In this document: positions 53,871 through 62,492 of the stretch, one piece after another
Position numbering within the stretch: the stretch's first letter is position 1
Layout of the letters: each line of letters opens with the position of its first letter
Source of the DNA: Paracoccaceae bacterium
GTDB taxonomy: Bacteria > Pseudomonadota > Alphaproteobacteria > Rhodobacterales > Rhodobacteraceae
NCBI GenBank assembly: GCA_018223125.1
Contig: JAAEZA010000003.1
Coordinates: 1-64,000, forward strand
Direction: 5' to 3'
Length of the DNA: 64,000 nt
Notes under the pieces: generated by a model
The model's input: only the letters and a program-made list of their open reading frames with translations
What the model was told of the DNA's origin: nothing
The model's database searches: none
Program-made: the position numbers and the translations under genes

Positions 53871-54850
53871 CGCGGCTGGCACTCCTATTATCGACGCTGG
53901 TCCTTGCACTATTTATCGCTGCCCTCGTTGTTGGTCCGGCAGATATCGGAATTTACCAAAGTCTGAAGGCGCTGTTCGTAGATGACGAAGGCCCGATGAC
54001 GCTCGTGATGCGCGAAGTCCGGCTGCCCCGTGCCCTTCTTGCGGTGATGATCGGCGGGTCGCTTGGTCTGGCCGGGGCCGCGATGCAGGGCTATCTGCGC
54101 AACCCGCTGGCCGATCCGGGCCTGATCGGTGTATCGGGGTCTGCCGCTTTGGCCGCGGTGCTGGCGATCCAGACAGGGTTGGCCGCAAGCTTTGCCTTTG
54201 GTCTCCCATTGTCTGCACTTGCGGGCGCATTGATCGGCGTGTTTCTGGTGCTGGTATTGGCTGGCCCGCGCGGCTCGTCTCTGACGCTGATCCTTGCGGG
54301 TATCGCGATATCGGCGCTGGCGGGTGCGTTTACATCGCTAGTGCTGAACCTGTCACCCAACCCCTTTGCCGCAAACGAGATCGTATTCTGGATGATGGGA
54401 TCACTCGCGGACAAGTCCATGACCCATGTCTGGGTCGCCTTGCCGCTGATCGTGCTCGGGGCGCTGATGCTGGCGACAATGGCGCGCGGGCTGGATGCCT
54501 TGACGCTGGGCGAGGATGCGGCCGAGGCGATGGGGATCGGCTTGCGCAGGATCCGTCTGACGCTGATCTTTGGGACAGCCGCCGTCGTTGGCGCATCGAC
54601 TGCCGTGGCAGGAGCCATCGGCTTCGTCGGCCTTGTCGTGCCGCACCTGCTGCGCCCCTTTGTCGGCGCGAGGCCGAGCAGGCTTTTGTGGGCATCGGCA
54701 TTCGGTGGGGCCGCGATGCTGCTGGCCGCAGATATTGCCGTGCGCGCAATCTTGCCCGCACGCGATCTGAAACTGGGTGTCGTGACCGCATTGGTGGGCG
54801 CACCCCTGTTCCTGCATTTGATATACCTCACGCGGAGGGAAGGTCTATGA
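53867..54850 (+). CDS. btuC: Vitamin B12 ABC transporter permease BtuC-like (FecCD family)
   Basis: A 327-residue permease with about ten spans. Family motifs are VRLPRALLAVMIGGSLGLAGAAMQGYLRNPLADPGLIGVSGSAAL, LILAGIAISAL and GFVGLVVPHLLRPFVG (the loop that contacts the ATPase). It is coupled to the receptor and ATPase genes by ATGA overlaps. Confidence 0.93.
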   Translation: MTRLALLLSTLVLALFIAALVVGPADIGIYQSLKALFVDDEGPMTLVMREVRLPRALLAVMIGGSLGLAGAAMQGYLRNPLADPGLIGVSGSAALAAVLAIQTGLAASFAFGLPLSALAGALIGVFLVLVLAGPRGSSLTLILAGIAISALAGAFTSLVLNLSPNPFAANEIVFWMMGSLADKSMTHVWVALPLIVLGALMLATMARGLDALTLGEDAAEAMGIGLRRIRLTLIFGTAAVVGASTAVAGAIGFVGLVVPHLLRPFVGARPSRLLWASAFGGAAMLLAADIAVRAILPARDLKLGVVTALVGAPLFLHLIYLTRREGL

Positions 54851-55605
54851 GACTGTTGACCCTCACTGATTTTGGCGTCACCCGTCGCAAACGGGATATC
54901 CTGCGCGGGGTGAACCTGAGCGTCGGAACCGGAGAGCTGGTCGGCATTATCGGCCCGAACGGTGCAGGCAAAACAACTCTGATGCGTGCCGCGTTGGGCC
55001 TGATCGACTGCATCGGTCACAGTTCTATCTGTGCTTTATCCCCGCGAGAGCGTGGCCGCGCGGTCGCATGGATGCCGCAATCGCGCGAGATTGCGTGGCC
55101 TGTGGATGTCGAAACGCTGGTGATGCTGGGCCGGACACCACACTTCGTCACGGGTCAGCGGCCCCGTGACGAAGATCTTGCCGCCGTGGCACGCGCGATG
55201 CAGCGTATGGATCTGACCGAGTTCAAGGGTCGAACAGCAATGCGGCTGTCAGGCGGCGAACAGGCCCGTGTTCTGATCGCAAGGGCACTGGCACAGGAAA
55301 CACCGCTTCTGATGGCGGATGAACCCATTGCTGGCCTCGACCCCGCGCATCAGATTGCAACCATGCGGTCCTTTGTTGATTTGGCGCGGGACGGCCATTC
55401 CGTCATCGTGTCCCTGCATGATCTGGGCCTTGCCGCCCGCCATTGCGCCCGGCTGATCGTGATCGACAAGGGAGGCATTGCCGCCGATGGCCCGCCACGC
55501 GATGTGTTGACCCCCGCTCTTGTGCGAGGAACATTCGGGATCAGGGCCTATCTTGAATCGACACCGGACGGGTTTGTGTTTCAGCCGCTGGAGGTGGTGG
55601 CATGA
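54847..55605 (+). CDS. btuD: Vitamin B12 ABC transporter ATPase BtuD-like
   Basis: A 252-residue ATPase with Walker A GPNGAGKTT (residues 36-44), signature LSGGEQARVLIARAL, Walker B LLMADEPIAGLDP and switch His in VSLHDLGLAARHC. It is the last clearly intact gene of the B12 operon. Its stop overlaps the start of the truncated cbiZ. Confidence 0.93.
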   Translation: MRLLTLTDFGVTRRKRDILRGVNLSVGTGELVGIIGPNGAGKTTLMRAALGLIDCIGHSSICALSPRERGRAVAWMPQSREIAWPVDVETLVMLGRTPHFVTGQRPRDEDLAAVARAMQRMDLTEFKGRTAMRLSGGEQARVLIARALAQETPLLMADEPIAGLDPAHQIATMRSFVDLARDGHSVIVSLHDLGLAARHCARLIVIDKGGIAADGPPRDVLTPALVRGTFGIRAYLESTPDGFVFQPLEVVA

Positions 55606-55719
55606 GCAATGTCATCCTTGCGCGGCCGTGGCTGATGTTCGATCTGGGCCACGACATGCAGGTGCTGAGCTGGGCCATCAACCGCCCCGGTTTTGTCAAG
55701 GCACGGCGCATCGCCCGAG
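55602..55719 (+). pseudogene. cbiZ: cbiZ fragment (adenosylcobinamide amidohydrolase, N-terminus only)
   Basis: Begins MSNVILARPWLMFDLGHDMQVLSWAINRPGF, which resembles the start of CbiZ, the amidohydrolase that salvages cobinamide. After about 39 residues similarity ends abruptly and the frame runs into unrelated sequence, stopping at 55841. The start overlaps the btuD stop (ATGA), as expected for a former member of the operon. Most of the gene (about 180 residues) is missing, apparently by deletion with a junction near 55720. Confidence 0.65.
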
Positions 55720-55960
55720 GGACCGCACACCCACGTGCTGCCAAAGTTGCTGCGCGCGGGTCGGACGCATTCTGCAAACACGCCCATACCCGTAGGCTGG
55801 GTGCCCTGTGCAGGCTTCCATCCCGAAAACCCTGTTTTTGATCGTATGGGACAGGATAAGGACTTTAATCGCGCGGCCTTTGATGCGTTTCAGACACTGC
55901 TGCGAGCATGGGGACCGCAAGAATATCTAACGGCAAAAGCAACCTGTTGGGCGGCACTAG
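55720..55960 (+). pseudogene. Fragment of an unrecognised gene
   Basis: One frame reads GPHTHVLPKLLRAGRTHSANTPIPVGWVPCAGFHPENPVFDRMGQDKDFNRAAFDAFQTLLRAWGPQEYLTAK, with codon use like neighbouring genes, so it looks like a real protein remnant. It has no start of its own and is joined directly to the cbiZ fragment. I do not recognise the family. The frame stays open to 56256, but the later part overlaps exbB-like sequence in a different frame and is probably meaningless. Confidence 0.5.
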
Positions 55961-56563
55961 AGCAAGGTCAGGAAGCGGAAAGCACATCTGAGCCCGGCAC
56001 GTGTCGGGATTGGTGGTCTATCCGTTCTGACGCAGGCGATTATCCTTTGGAAACTCTGGCGGCTTGCCTTGTCCGGCGCATGATCTTCGCGCAAGGCGCA
56101 CCGGATCGTGGCAACTGGCAGTGTCGAAGCGCCTGTTCATCGCACCGTCCGCGCACGCTTCGTCGCTGGTACGCTCGAGGCGCGTGGGCTTCCCGATATG
56201 CTGTCCCGCGAGGAGGTGATGTGCTTGGCGGCACAGGAGCTTGCGGCTTTGCGTAGTGGATTGCGACCGCTTGAACTGATCGTGACCATCGCGCCATTGA
56301 TTGGACTGTTTGGCACGGTTCTGGGTATGATCGAGGCTTTTCAGGGGCTTGAAACAAGTGGTAGTCAGGCCGACCCGTCCGTCCTTGCGGGCAGCATCTG
56401 GGAGGCGCTGCCGACCACCGCCGCAGGCTTGGCCGTGGCGTTTCCTGCCGCCGTGGCGCTCAGTTGGTTCTAGGGGATTGCCGAGCGGGTGCAGATGGAC
56501 ATGGAAGACATGGCGACACGGCTGTTCACACAACCGCCGGAGCAACACAGGCGGGCTGCCTGA
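55961..56563 (+). pseudogene. exbB: exbB-like proton-channel gene with in-frame stops
   Basis: A single frame carries an ExbB/TolQ-type protein: first membrane span GIGGLSVLTQAIILWKLWRLALSGA, then a TGA at 56081-56083. SSRKAHRIV to ELAALRSGLRPLELIVTIAPLIGLFGTVLGMIEAFQGLE and LPTTAAGLAVAFPAAVALSWF follow. A TAG comes next at 56471-56473, then GIAERVQMDMEDMATRLFTQPP to the natural TGA (56561-56563). The coding sequence is otherwise in register, so two nonsense changes have killed it. No start codon is visible because the upstream boundary was lost. It should have powered TonB for B12 uptake. Confidence 0.75.
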
Positions 56564-57267
56564 TGTTCAGCTTCGCCAGCACCGAAGCCATCTCCGCCAT
56601 GGTTGCCGAATGGGATCGACCGGTTGAAGTTCTCCAGAAGGTTGCCACTCCCGAACCGGTCATGCCAACCACATAGCAGGATCAACGGCCAAGGTCATTC
56701 GTGCAACCCGGACCAACCCGGCAGGCTGCAACACTCACAATGGCTCCCTTGCCTTTAAGCAGCGACAGCCTTCCGGCCGTTGACATGACTGTGCCACCGC
56801 CGTCCACTTTGGCTGTTGCGACATCGGTGCGCCCAAAAGAGCGACCTTCTCGGCCTACAGAGCCGCGTTCTACACCTTCCGCCCCGACACAAGCTGCGCC
56901 TCGACAGACCGCTGCCGGATCAGGTCAGAACCAAGCATCCGGCAATGATGGTGCCGCTGCGGCTCCGGCCCAAAGGCAATCACCGAACCCCGCTCTCATG
57001 GCCCAGTGGGGCACCGTTATCCGTGCCGCGGTGGAACGCCGCAAAAGATATCCTGCGGGCACATGCAACCATGGGACAGTGACATTGTCGATTGCGGTAT
57101 CCTCAACAGGTGCGCTGTCGTCTGTCGTCGTCCGGAGATTATCGGGGGATGCGGAGCTGGATCAAGCGGCTTTATCCGCCGTTAGGCGCGCCCGCTTCAC
57201 AGCCGCACCTTATGGACTGCCTTCTGGAGTGCATCGTTTTTTGCTGCCGATCACGTTTGATCCGTAG
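56563..57267 (+). pseudogene. tonB: tonB-like gene with in-frame amber stop and missing N-terminal anchor
   Basis: The frame starting MFSFASTEAISAMVAEWDRP meets TAG at 56674-56676 (probably from CAG). It then continues in the same frame through a proline/alanine-rich linker into a TonB C-terminal domain (PNPALMAQWGTVIRAAVERRKRYPAG, GTVTLSIAVSSTGALSSVVVRRLSGDAELDQAALSAVRRARFTAAP). The N-terminal membrane anchor of TonB is absent. The opening MFSFA looks like an ExbD start fused by deletion to TonB, removing exbD entirely; that is inference. The start overlaps the exbB stop (TGATG). Confidence 0.7.
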
Positions 57268-57583
57268 ATAAGCCGCTCACGAATTGCTGATATCCAGCTA
57301 ATTTAGATTTTCGCACTCTCCCGCAAACGACCCCTATACTGTGTTTGTTGGAATGGTCGCTTCTTTGTCAGTGGGCTGCAACTATATTTCCGACCATGCA
57401 GCAATATCCACATTGCAGGAATTTATTCCTACAGCCTACGAATTCATTTGAATTCTGCAAGTTTGAGGCAGGCCATTCACTTTAAGCGAAATAACATTCA
57501 TACAAATAGATTATATGAAAAATACTAGGCGGGGCATCTGGCAGGAAGCGGAGTCGCGGTTAAATAATCGCGCACAAAAAGAC
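57268..57583. other. Intergenic AT-rich region
   Basis: About 316 bases between the decayed tonB and the 3' end of the minus-strand kinase gene. It is visibly richer in A and T than its surroundings. A short dyad GAATTCATTTGAATTC and a weak CGCGGTT/AATCGCG dyad near 57550 are present, but no open frame, RNA gene or T-run terminator that I can defend. Confidence 0.5.
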
Positions 57584-58471
57584 TTAGGTACATTTTGTTA
57601 TTGCGCCTCTTGTTCCAACGACCTCCAGCGCGCAGAGGTGGCCTGTTTCAAGCGCCGTTGCCATGTCGCCGTTTTGAAGAAACGCCCCTAGAAACGCGCC
57701 GTTAAAACTGTCTCCGGCCGCTGTGGTATCCACCACAATTGCGGCTTTCTGATAAGGTCCGCAGATTCCAAGCCCCGTGTCCAAAGGCAAAGGTCCCAGC
57801 GCGCCCCGTTTCAATGCGCCGCAAGTGACTCCCCAGCTATTCAAGCGGTCCAGAACCTGTTGTTCTGTGCTGTCCGCAAAGAGCAGCATTTCGTCATCCA
57901 CAGAGGGAAGCCCTATGTCTGTGAGCTGCCACGCGGTTTTGATGGCAGATTGTGCTGTGGCCACATCGGGCCAAAGTTTCGGGCGATAATTTGAATCAAA
58001 AACCACCGTTTTTCCGGAACCCTCCAGCCAGTCCAGAAACGCCGCCCTGACGTCTTCGGGTAAAATCGCCAGTGTGATTGCCGAAAAGTAGATCACGCCA
58101 AAAGGCAAAAGGCACTCAAAACCATCGCAGAACAAGGACCGCGCCGCGGAATTTTCACGCCAATACAGAAACGAGCGTTCGCCATCAGGGGAGGTGTCGA
58201 TTGCATAGAGTCCCGGAAGCAAACTGGGATGCCGACTGATGGCTTCAACCCCGACCCCTTCGTCAGCGATGAATCCCATCAAACGGTCTGAAAAACTGTC
58301 TTCGCCCAGTGTGGTGACATAAGAAACCCTGTGTTCCGCGCCAAGATTGCGACGCAGATAAATGGCAGTGTTGAGCGTGTCTCCGGCGAAGTTGACACAA
58401 GGTATGGCCCCGTCAAAGGACAGCTCGATCATGGCCTCGCCGATGCAGGCAATTTTCAATGGGTCAGGCAA
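57584..58471 (-). CDS. PfkB-family sugar kinase, KdgK-like
   Basis: A 295-residue ribokinase-fold enzyme, probably 2-keto-3-deoxygluconate kinase. The opening LKIACIGEAMIELS, the substrate region VNFAGDTLNTAIYLRR, and the C-terminal ATP/anion-hole motif VDTTAAGDSFNGAFLGAF (catalytic Asp in AAGDSF) are diagnostic. The start is TTG 58471 after GGAAG; a longer frame to 58618 would run into the upstream oxidoreductase gene. It closes the uxaC-TRAP-oxidoreductase operon and would phosphorylate the KDG made from hexuronates. Confidence 0.85.
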   Translation of the reverse strand: MPDPLKIACIGEAMIELSFDGAIPCVNFAGDTLNTAIYLRRNLGAEHRVSYVTTLGEDSFSDRLMGFIADEGVGVEAISRHPSLLPGLYAIDTSPDGERSFLYWRENSAARSLFCDGFECLLPFGVIYFSAITLAILPEDVRAAFLDWLEGSGKTVVFDSNYRPKLWPDVATAQSAIKTAWQLTDIGLPSVDDEMLLFADSTEQQVLDRLNSWGVTCGALKRGALGPLPLDTGLGICGPYQKAAIVVDTTAAGDSFNGAFLGAFLQNGDMATALETGHLCALEVVGTRGAITKCT

Positions 58472-58526
58472 AGCAGGCTTCCATATTCTGTTGGTTGCAG
58501 GTGATATGACAGGACCGCCGCAGGCA

Positions 58527-59534
58527 TCAGCTTCGTGTGGCCTGCGCCTGCGCCTGAATTGCCAGTTCACACACCCTAAAGGTGCGCGATTGCGGGCAGG
58601 CTGTTTCAGATCGGTCACGCATGTCTACCAGTAGATCGCTAAAATACGGCAGCTCCGCATCTGCGCAATCTATATATTCGCAGCGATCTTTATTCACCAA
58701 AAACAGATGGTTGTCACCTGAGCGCCCGTCCACATCCACATATTTGCGCAGTTCGATTGTGCCTTGGGTTCCGGTTATGAACAACCGTCCATCGCCCCAG
58801 TTCGGCAAGGCATCTGCCGTGTACCAATCAACCCGAATGAACCCTTGTGCCGTGCCCGAACGCAATGCAAGCGTGCCGAAATCCTCGAATTCGGGGTGGT
58901 CGGGGTTGGCGAAATTACCGACGGTGGACAGGGTGATCTCGGCGTCCTCATTGCCAGTCAGATGCAGGAACTGCTCGATCTGGTGTGATGCAATATCGGT
59001 TAGAATGCCGCCGTAAGTGGCCGCGTCAAAAAACCAGTCAGGGCGGGACGGCGCATTCAGGCGGTGCGGGCCAAGCCCTGTGGTGTGGATGACTTTGCCG
59101 ATGGCGCCTTCGGCCACAAGCTTAGCGGCGACGGTGACGGCGGGAACCTCGAAGCGTTCCGAAAAGTTGACCGACCATATCCGGCCCGTTTCGCGCACTG
59201 CCTCGCGCAGGCGCGCAACCTCGTCCAGAGTGATACAGCCGGGTTTATCAACCATCACGTCTTTGCCGGCACGCATGGCCTTGATGGCCAAATCCGCGCG
59301 TTTGTCCGGCCGGCAGGCGATCAGGACCAGAGCAATACTCGGGTCGTTCAGGATCGCATCCAGATCCTGTATGCGCGGCGCATCGGGAAAGCGTTTGACA
59401 AAACCCTCTACGGGTTGGGGTTCGCCTTCGGTCCACCATCCGGCCAGTTCTGCCCCTGCGTCGATCATACCCTGGGACATGCCATAGATGTGGCGGTGAT
59501 CCAGTCCTAAGGCGGCAAAACGCGGATTATTCAT
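58527..59534 (-). CDS. Gfo/Idh/MocA-family oxidoreductase
   Basis: A 335-residue NAD(P)-dependent sugar or polyol dehydrogenase. The N-terminal Rossmann part lacks the classical GxGxxG at the very start (FAALGLDHRHIYGMSQGMIDAG), an unusual variant. The conserved DKPGCITLDEVARLREA (EKP-like motif, here DKP) and the C-terminal GGILTDIASHQIEQFLHLTG (substrate His) follow. The start shares one base with the stop of the preceding oxidoreductase (TGATG). The substrate is probably a uronate or sugar derivative. Confidence 0.87.
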   Translation of the reverse strand: MNNPRFAALGLDHRHIYGMSQGMIDAGAELAGWWTEGEPQPVEGFVKRFPDAPRIQDLDAILNDPSIALVLIACRPDKRADLAIKAMRAGKDVMVDKPGCITLDEVARLREAVRETGRIWSVNFSERFEVPAVTVAAKLVAEGAIGKVIHTTGLGPHRLNAPSRPDWFFDAATYGGILTDIASHQIEQFLHLTGNEDAEITLSTVGNFANPDHPEFEDFGTLALRSGTAQGFIRVDWYTADALPNWGDGRLFITGTQGTIELRKYVDVDGRSGDNHLFLVNKDRCEYIDCADAELPYFSDLLVDMRDRSETACPQSRTFRVCELAIQAQAQATRS

Positions 59535-60571
59535 CAGAGGCCCCCTACTTCAGCCATTGTTCCTGTCGCACCCGAGCGGATCAGCGCATCTATCAACGCG
59601 TGGACCCGCAAGGCTTCGCGCCCTGAAATACGTGGCGCGCGGGTGTCGCGAATGGCGGTGGCGAAGTCTTCGATCAGATCGCGGTGCCAGTCACAAGGAA
59701 AAGCCATCGGATCTGCCCCGCCCCCCGTGCCGGAAACATCCCCGACGGTTTCTGTGCGGCCATCGCGCCACGTCACTGTCAGATGCCCGCCTTTCAGCAC
59801 CGCAGTTCCCAAGGTTCCGTCCAGAACCAGACGTTCTTCCTCGCCGGGGTAGGTTGCGGTGGTTGCAACAGCAGATCCCACGGCACCGCTGGCAAACTGA
59901 ATGCCGCCCACCGCGAAATCTTCGGTTTCCATTTGGTGCATTCGGGTGGTTGCTGTGAAGGCTTGCACCGATTTCGCAGGTCCGGTCAGGCTTAGCATCA
60001 GGTCAAGCACGTGAATCGCCTGGGAAATCAGAACGCCGCCCCCATCCCGCGCGAGCGTCCCACGCCCCGGAACATCATAGTAGTCCTGATCCCGCCACCA
60101 CGGGATTTCCGCCCGCACCAGCGCGAGTTCCCCGAGTGCACCTTTGTCGATCAACTCACGCAACCGCAGCGCTGCCTTACGAAATCTGTGCTGAAAGACG
60201 ATGCCAAGCAGAACGCCCTGTGCGTCGCATTCCGCCACGATATCCTGTGCCGCCTTTAATGTGCGTTCAATCGGCTTTTCCATCAGAACATGTTTGCCCG
60301 CAGCAGCCATCTGGCTGACAATCTCGGCCCGTTGGTTTGGCGGGGTTGCGATGATCACACCGTCGGTATTCGGGTCCGTTGCGATAGCATCAAGGCTGTC
60401 AAAAACAGGAAATCCGAACGCCTTTTCCACTGCTTCTGCTTTTGCGCGCGTGCGATTGTAGACGCCAGAAACGGTAACGCGGCCTTTCAGCTCGGCTAAA
60501 GCGTCCAAATGGGGTTTCGTCGCCATGCCAAGGCCGATCACGGCAAGGCGGGCAATTGGTTTATCTGTCAT
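59534..60571 (-). CDS. Gfo/Idh/MocA-family oxidoreductase
   Basis: A 345-residue dehydrogenase with a regular nucleotide loop LAVIGLGMATKPHLDALAEL (G-L-G at 12-14). The catalytic Lys is in LMEKPIERTLKAAQDIVAEC (EKP), and the substrate His region is GGGVLISQAIHVLDLMLSLTG. It is a second, distinct family member next to the first; paired Gfo/Idh/MocA genes are common in sugar-acid operons where one oxidises and the other re-reduces a derivative. Confidence 0.9.
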   Translation of the reverse strand: MTDKPIARLAVIGLGMATKPHLDALAELKGRVTVSGVYNRTRAKAEAVEKAFGFPVFDSLDAIATDPNTDGVIIATPPNQRAEIVSQMAAAGKHVLMEKPIERTLKAAQDIVAECDAQGVLLGIVFQHRFRKAALRLRELIDKGALGELALVRAEIPWWRDQDYYDVPGRGTLARDGGGVLISQAIHVLDLMLSLTGPAKSVQAFTATTRMHQMETEDFAVGGIQFASGAVGSAVATTATYPGEEERLVLDGTLGTAVLKGGHLTVTWRDGRTETVGDVSGTGGGADPMAFPCDWHRDLIEDFATAIRDTRAPRISGREALRVHALIDALIRSGATGTMAEVGGL

Positions 60572-60581
60572 ATCACGTTCC

Positions 60582-62432
60582 TTAAGGACCGAACCACTGG
60601 ATCGGTAGCAGAGTAATTTGCGGGATCATCGTTACCAAAATCAACACGATCAGCAGCGCGCCGATAAAGGGAAGGATTGCCCGAAAGACCGAGGTTGAAG
60701 GTGCGCCGCCCACACGGGCTGTGGTAAAGACAAGAACCCCCAAAGGCGGTGTCAGCGCGCCGATGACAAGGTTCATCACCATGATAATCCCGAATTGCAG
60801 CGGATCGACACCAGCGGCAATAACAACGGGTACAAGAATGGGCACCAGGATCACCATGGCGGCAATCATTTCAATGAACAGGCCCACAAAGATCAGGAAC
60901 AGGTTGATCAGCAATAGCAGGAAGAACTTGTTACCTGTCAGCGCCGCCAGCCATTCGGCAATCTTTTGTGGTGTTTGCTCGAACGTTAAAATCCATGCAA
61001 AGGGCGAGGCTGCGGCGATGATGACAGCAACAGCGACCGTGTCTTCGACCGCTTCGCGAAACGCCCCGGACAGGTTCGCAGCGGTCAGGCCCCGATAGAT
61101 GACCGCACCGCAGAACAGCGCAAAGACAAAGGCCATTGCGCCTGCTTCGGTGGCTGTGAAAATACCAAAGCGCACACCACCAACGATCATGACAGGCAGG
61201 CATAACGCAGGAGTTGCCAGCCAGAAAGACCGCCAGCGCGTTGATCCGTTCGACCGTTCCTTGGTGCCGCCAAACCCTTTGCGCACCGAAATGATCCACG
61301 CCACAAAGGACAGCGCCAACGCAACCATCAGGCCGGGTAAAATAGTGCCTACAAACAAGGCGCCCACAGATACGGACGCAAGGGCCGCATAGATGATCAA
61401 CCCAAGACCGGGCGGGATCATATTCGCCAAGGTAGAGGATGCCGCCGTCAGTGCGCAGCTAAAACTACGGGTGTAGCCGTGTTTTTCCATTTCCGGCACC
61501 AACAGTTTCGCCGTGGCAGAGGCATCCGCCGTAGACGACCCCGAAACACCCGCCAGCATGACGTTTGTAACGATATTGGCTTGCGCCAGACCGCCGCGAA
61601 AATGACCGACCAGATGATAGGCCAGATCCACAATCCGCACAGTGATCCCGCCTACATTCATCACCGCCGCGGCAAGAATAAAGAAAGGGATCGCCAGCAA
61701 GGTGAATGAATTCAAAGCACCCGACATGTTTTGGGTGATTGTCACCAGCATCAAAGGCGGCAGCGGGGTCAGACCCGCAAATGATCCAATGACAAGCGCG
61801 TAAACGATTGGCACTTCTGCGAAGATCAGAAACATGGTCACGATCATCAGGATCGTCGTGCTGCTGGCCTCTCCAAACAAGGCACCACCTGCTTCACGCA
61901 GGGCAAAATACCCCACAAGACCCGCGATCAAGGTTGCAGCACCGCTCCACCATGCAAACCCGCGAACAGGGGCGCTTAGGAATAACAGCCCGATTGCACC
62001 ACCAACAGGAACCGCCATGAACAAGTAGCGCAGTGGCACACGTAATGCGGGCATGACCTGCATTGTGCGGTTCATAAAATCAATGCCGTGAACCACAAGG
62101 ATGATACAGGCAATCACTGTCATCACTTTCAGAAACAGCCCGTGGTACGCCTGGGTCTTAATCGACATTTTTGGAAGAAATAACGAAATTGCAATGTGTC
62201 GATCCCGAAAGCTGAGCACCGCCATGCCAAGGAAAACCGCCCACACAAAACAGAATTGTGCGGCCTCTTCCGGCCAGGGCAGGGATGCGTTCAAAATATA
62301 GCGGCAGAACACCTGCAAAACGACCACACAGGTTGCGCAAAGCATCAGTACAACGGCGATGGTTTCCAGCGTGCGATCAAGCATGCGATACAGGCGCGCT
62401 GGCGCGCTTCCTGTCGGGGTCACGTGGTCCAA
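60582..62432 (-). CDS. TRAP transporter fused permease (DctQ-DctM)
   Basis: A 616-residue membrane protein. The first ~190 residues have the four spans and WPEEAAQFCFVWAVFLGMAV signature of DctQ. The rest is DctM with MLAGVSGSSTADASATAKLLVPEMEKHGY, IPPGLGLIIYAALASVSVG and GALTPPLGVLVFTTARVGG. The start is TTG 62432, six to eight bases after an AGAGGAG site; the frame stays open to 62492 but without a ribosome site. It pairs with the DctP protein encoded just upstream and would import a hexuronate or similar acid. Confidence 0.92.
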   Translation of the reverse strand: MDHVTPTGSAPARLYRMLDRTLETIAVVLMLCATCVVVLQVFCRYILNASLPWPEEAAQFCFVWAVFLGMAVLSFRDRHIAISLFLPKMSIKTQAYHGLFLKVMTVIACIILVVHGIDFMNRTMQVMPALRVPLRYLFMAVPVGGAIGLLFLSAPVRGFAWWSGAATLIAGLVGYFALREAGGALFGEASSTTILMIVTMFLIFAEVPIVYALVIGSFAGLTPLPPLMLVTITQNMSGALNSFTLLAIPFFILAAAVMNVGGITVRIVDLAYHLVGHFRGGLAQANIVTNVMLAGVSGSSTADASATAKLLVPEMEKHGYTRSFSCALTAASSTLANMIPPGLGLIIYAALASVSVGALFVGTILPGLMVALALSFVAWIISVRKGFGGTKERSNGSTRWRSFWLATPALCLPVMIVGGVRFGIFTATEAGAMAFVFALFCGAVIYRGLTAANLSGAFREAVEDTVAVAVIIAAASPFAWILTFEQTPQKIAEWLAALTGNKFFLLLLINLFLIFVGLFIEMIAAMVILVPILVPVVIAAGVDPLQFGIIMVMNLVIGALTPPLGVLVFTTARVGGAPSTSVFRAILPFIGALLIVLILVTMIPQITLLPIQWFGP

Positions 62433-62449
62433 AACTCTCTCCTCTTTGT

Positions 62450-62483
62450 TTTCTGCCCCGCAGATTGCGCTGCGGAACAGAAA
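62450..62483 (-). terminator. Intercistronic stem-loop between dctP and the fused permease
   Basis: A two-part stem: TTTCTG...CAGAAA outer (62450-62455, 62478-62483) and CCGCAG...CTGCGG inner (62458-62463, 62470-62475) with a 6-base loop and symmetric 2-base internal loops. It sits just upstream of the permease ribosome site. Confidence 0.65.
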
Positions 62484-62492
62484 CAAAACCAA

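Noticed and set aside
56081-56676. Recoding or stop-codon suppression to read through TGA and TAG in exbB and tonB
   Set aside because: The stops are of two types, exbD is missing, cbiZ is truncated and the tonB anchor is absent. Ordinary gene decay explains all of it; no pyrrolysine or selenocysteine context is visible.
57438-57455. GAATTCATTTGAATTC dyad as an operator
   Set aside because: Short, AT-rich and not near any gene start; likely chance in an AT-rich spacer.
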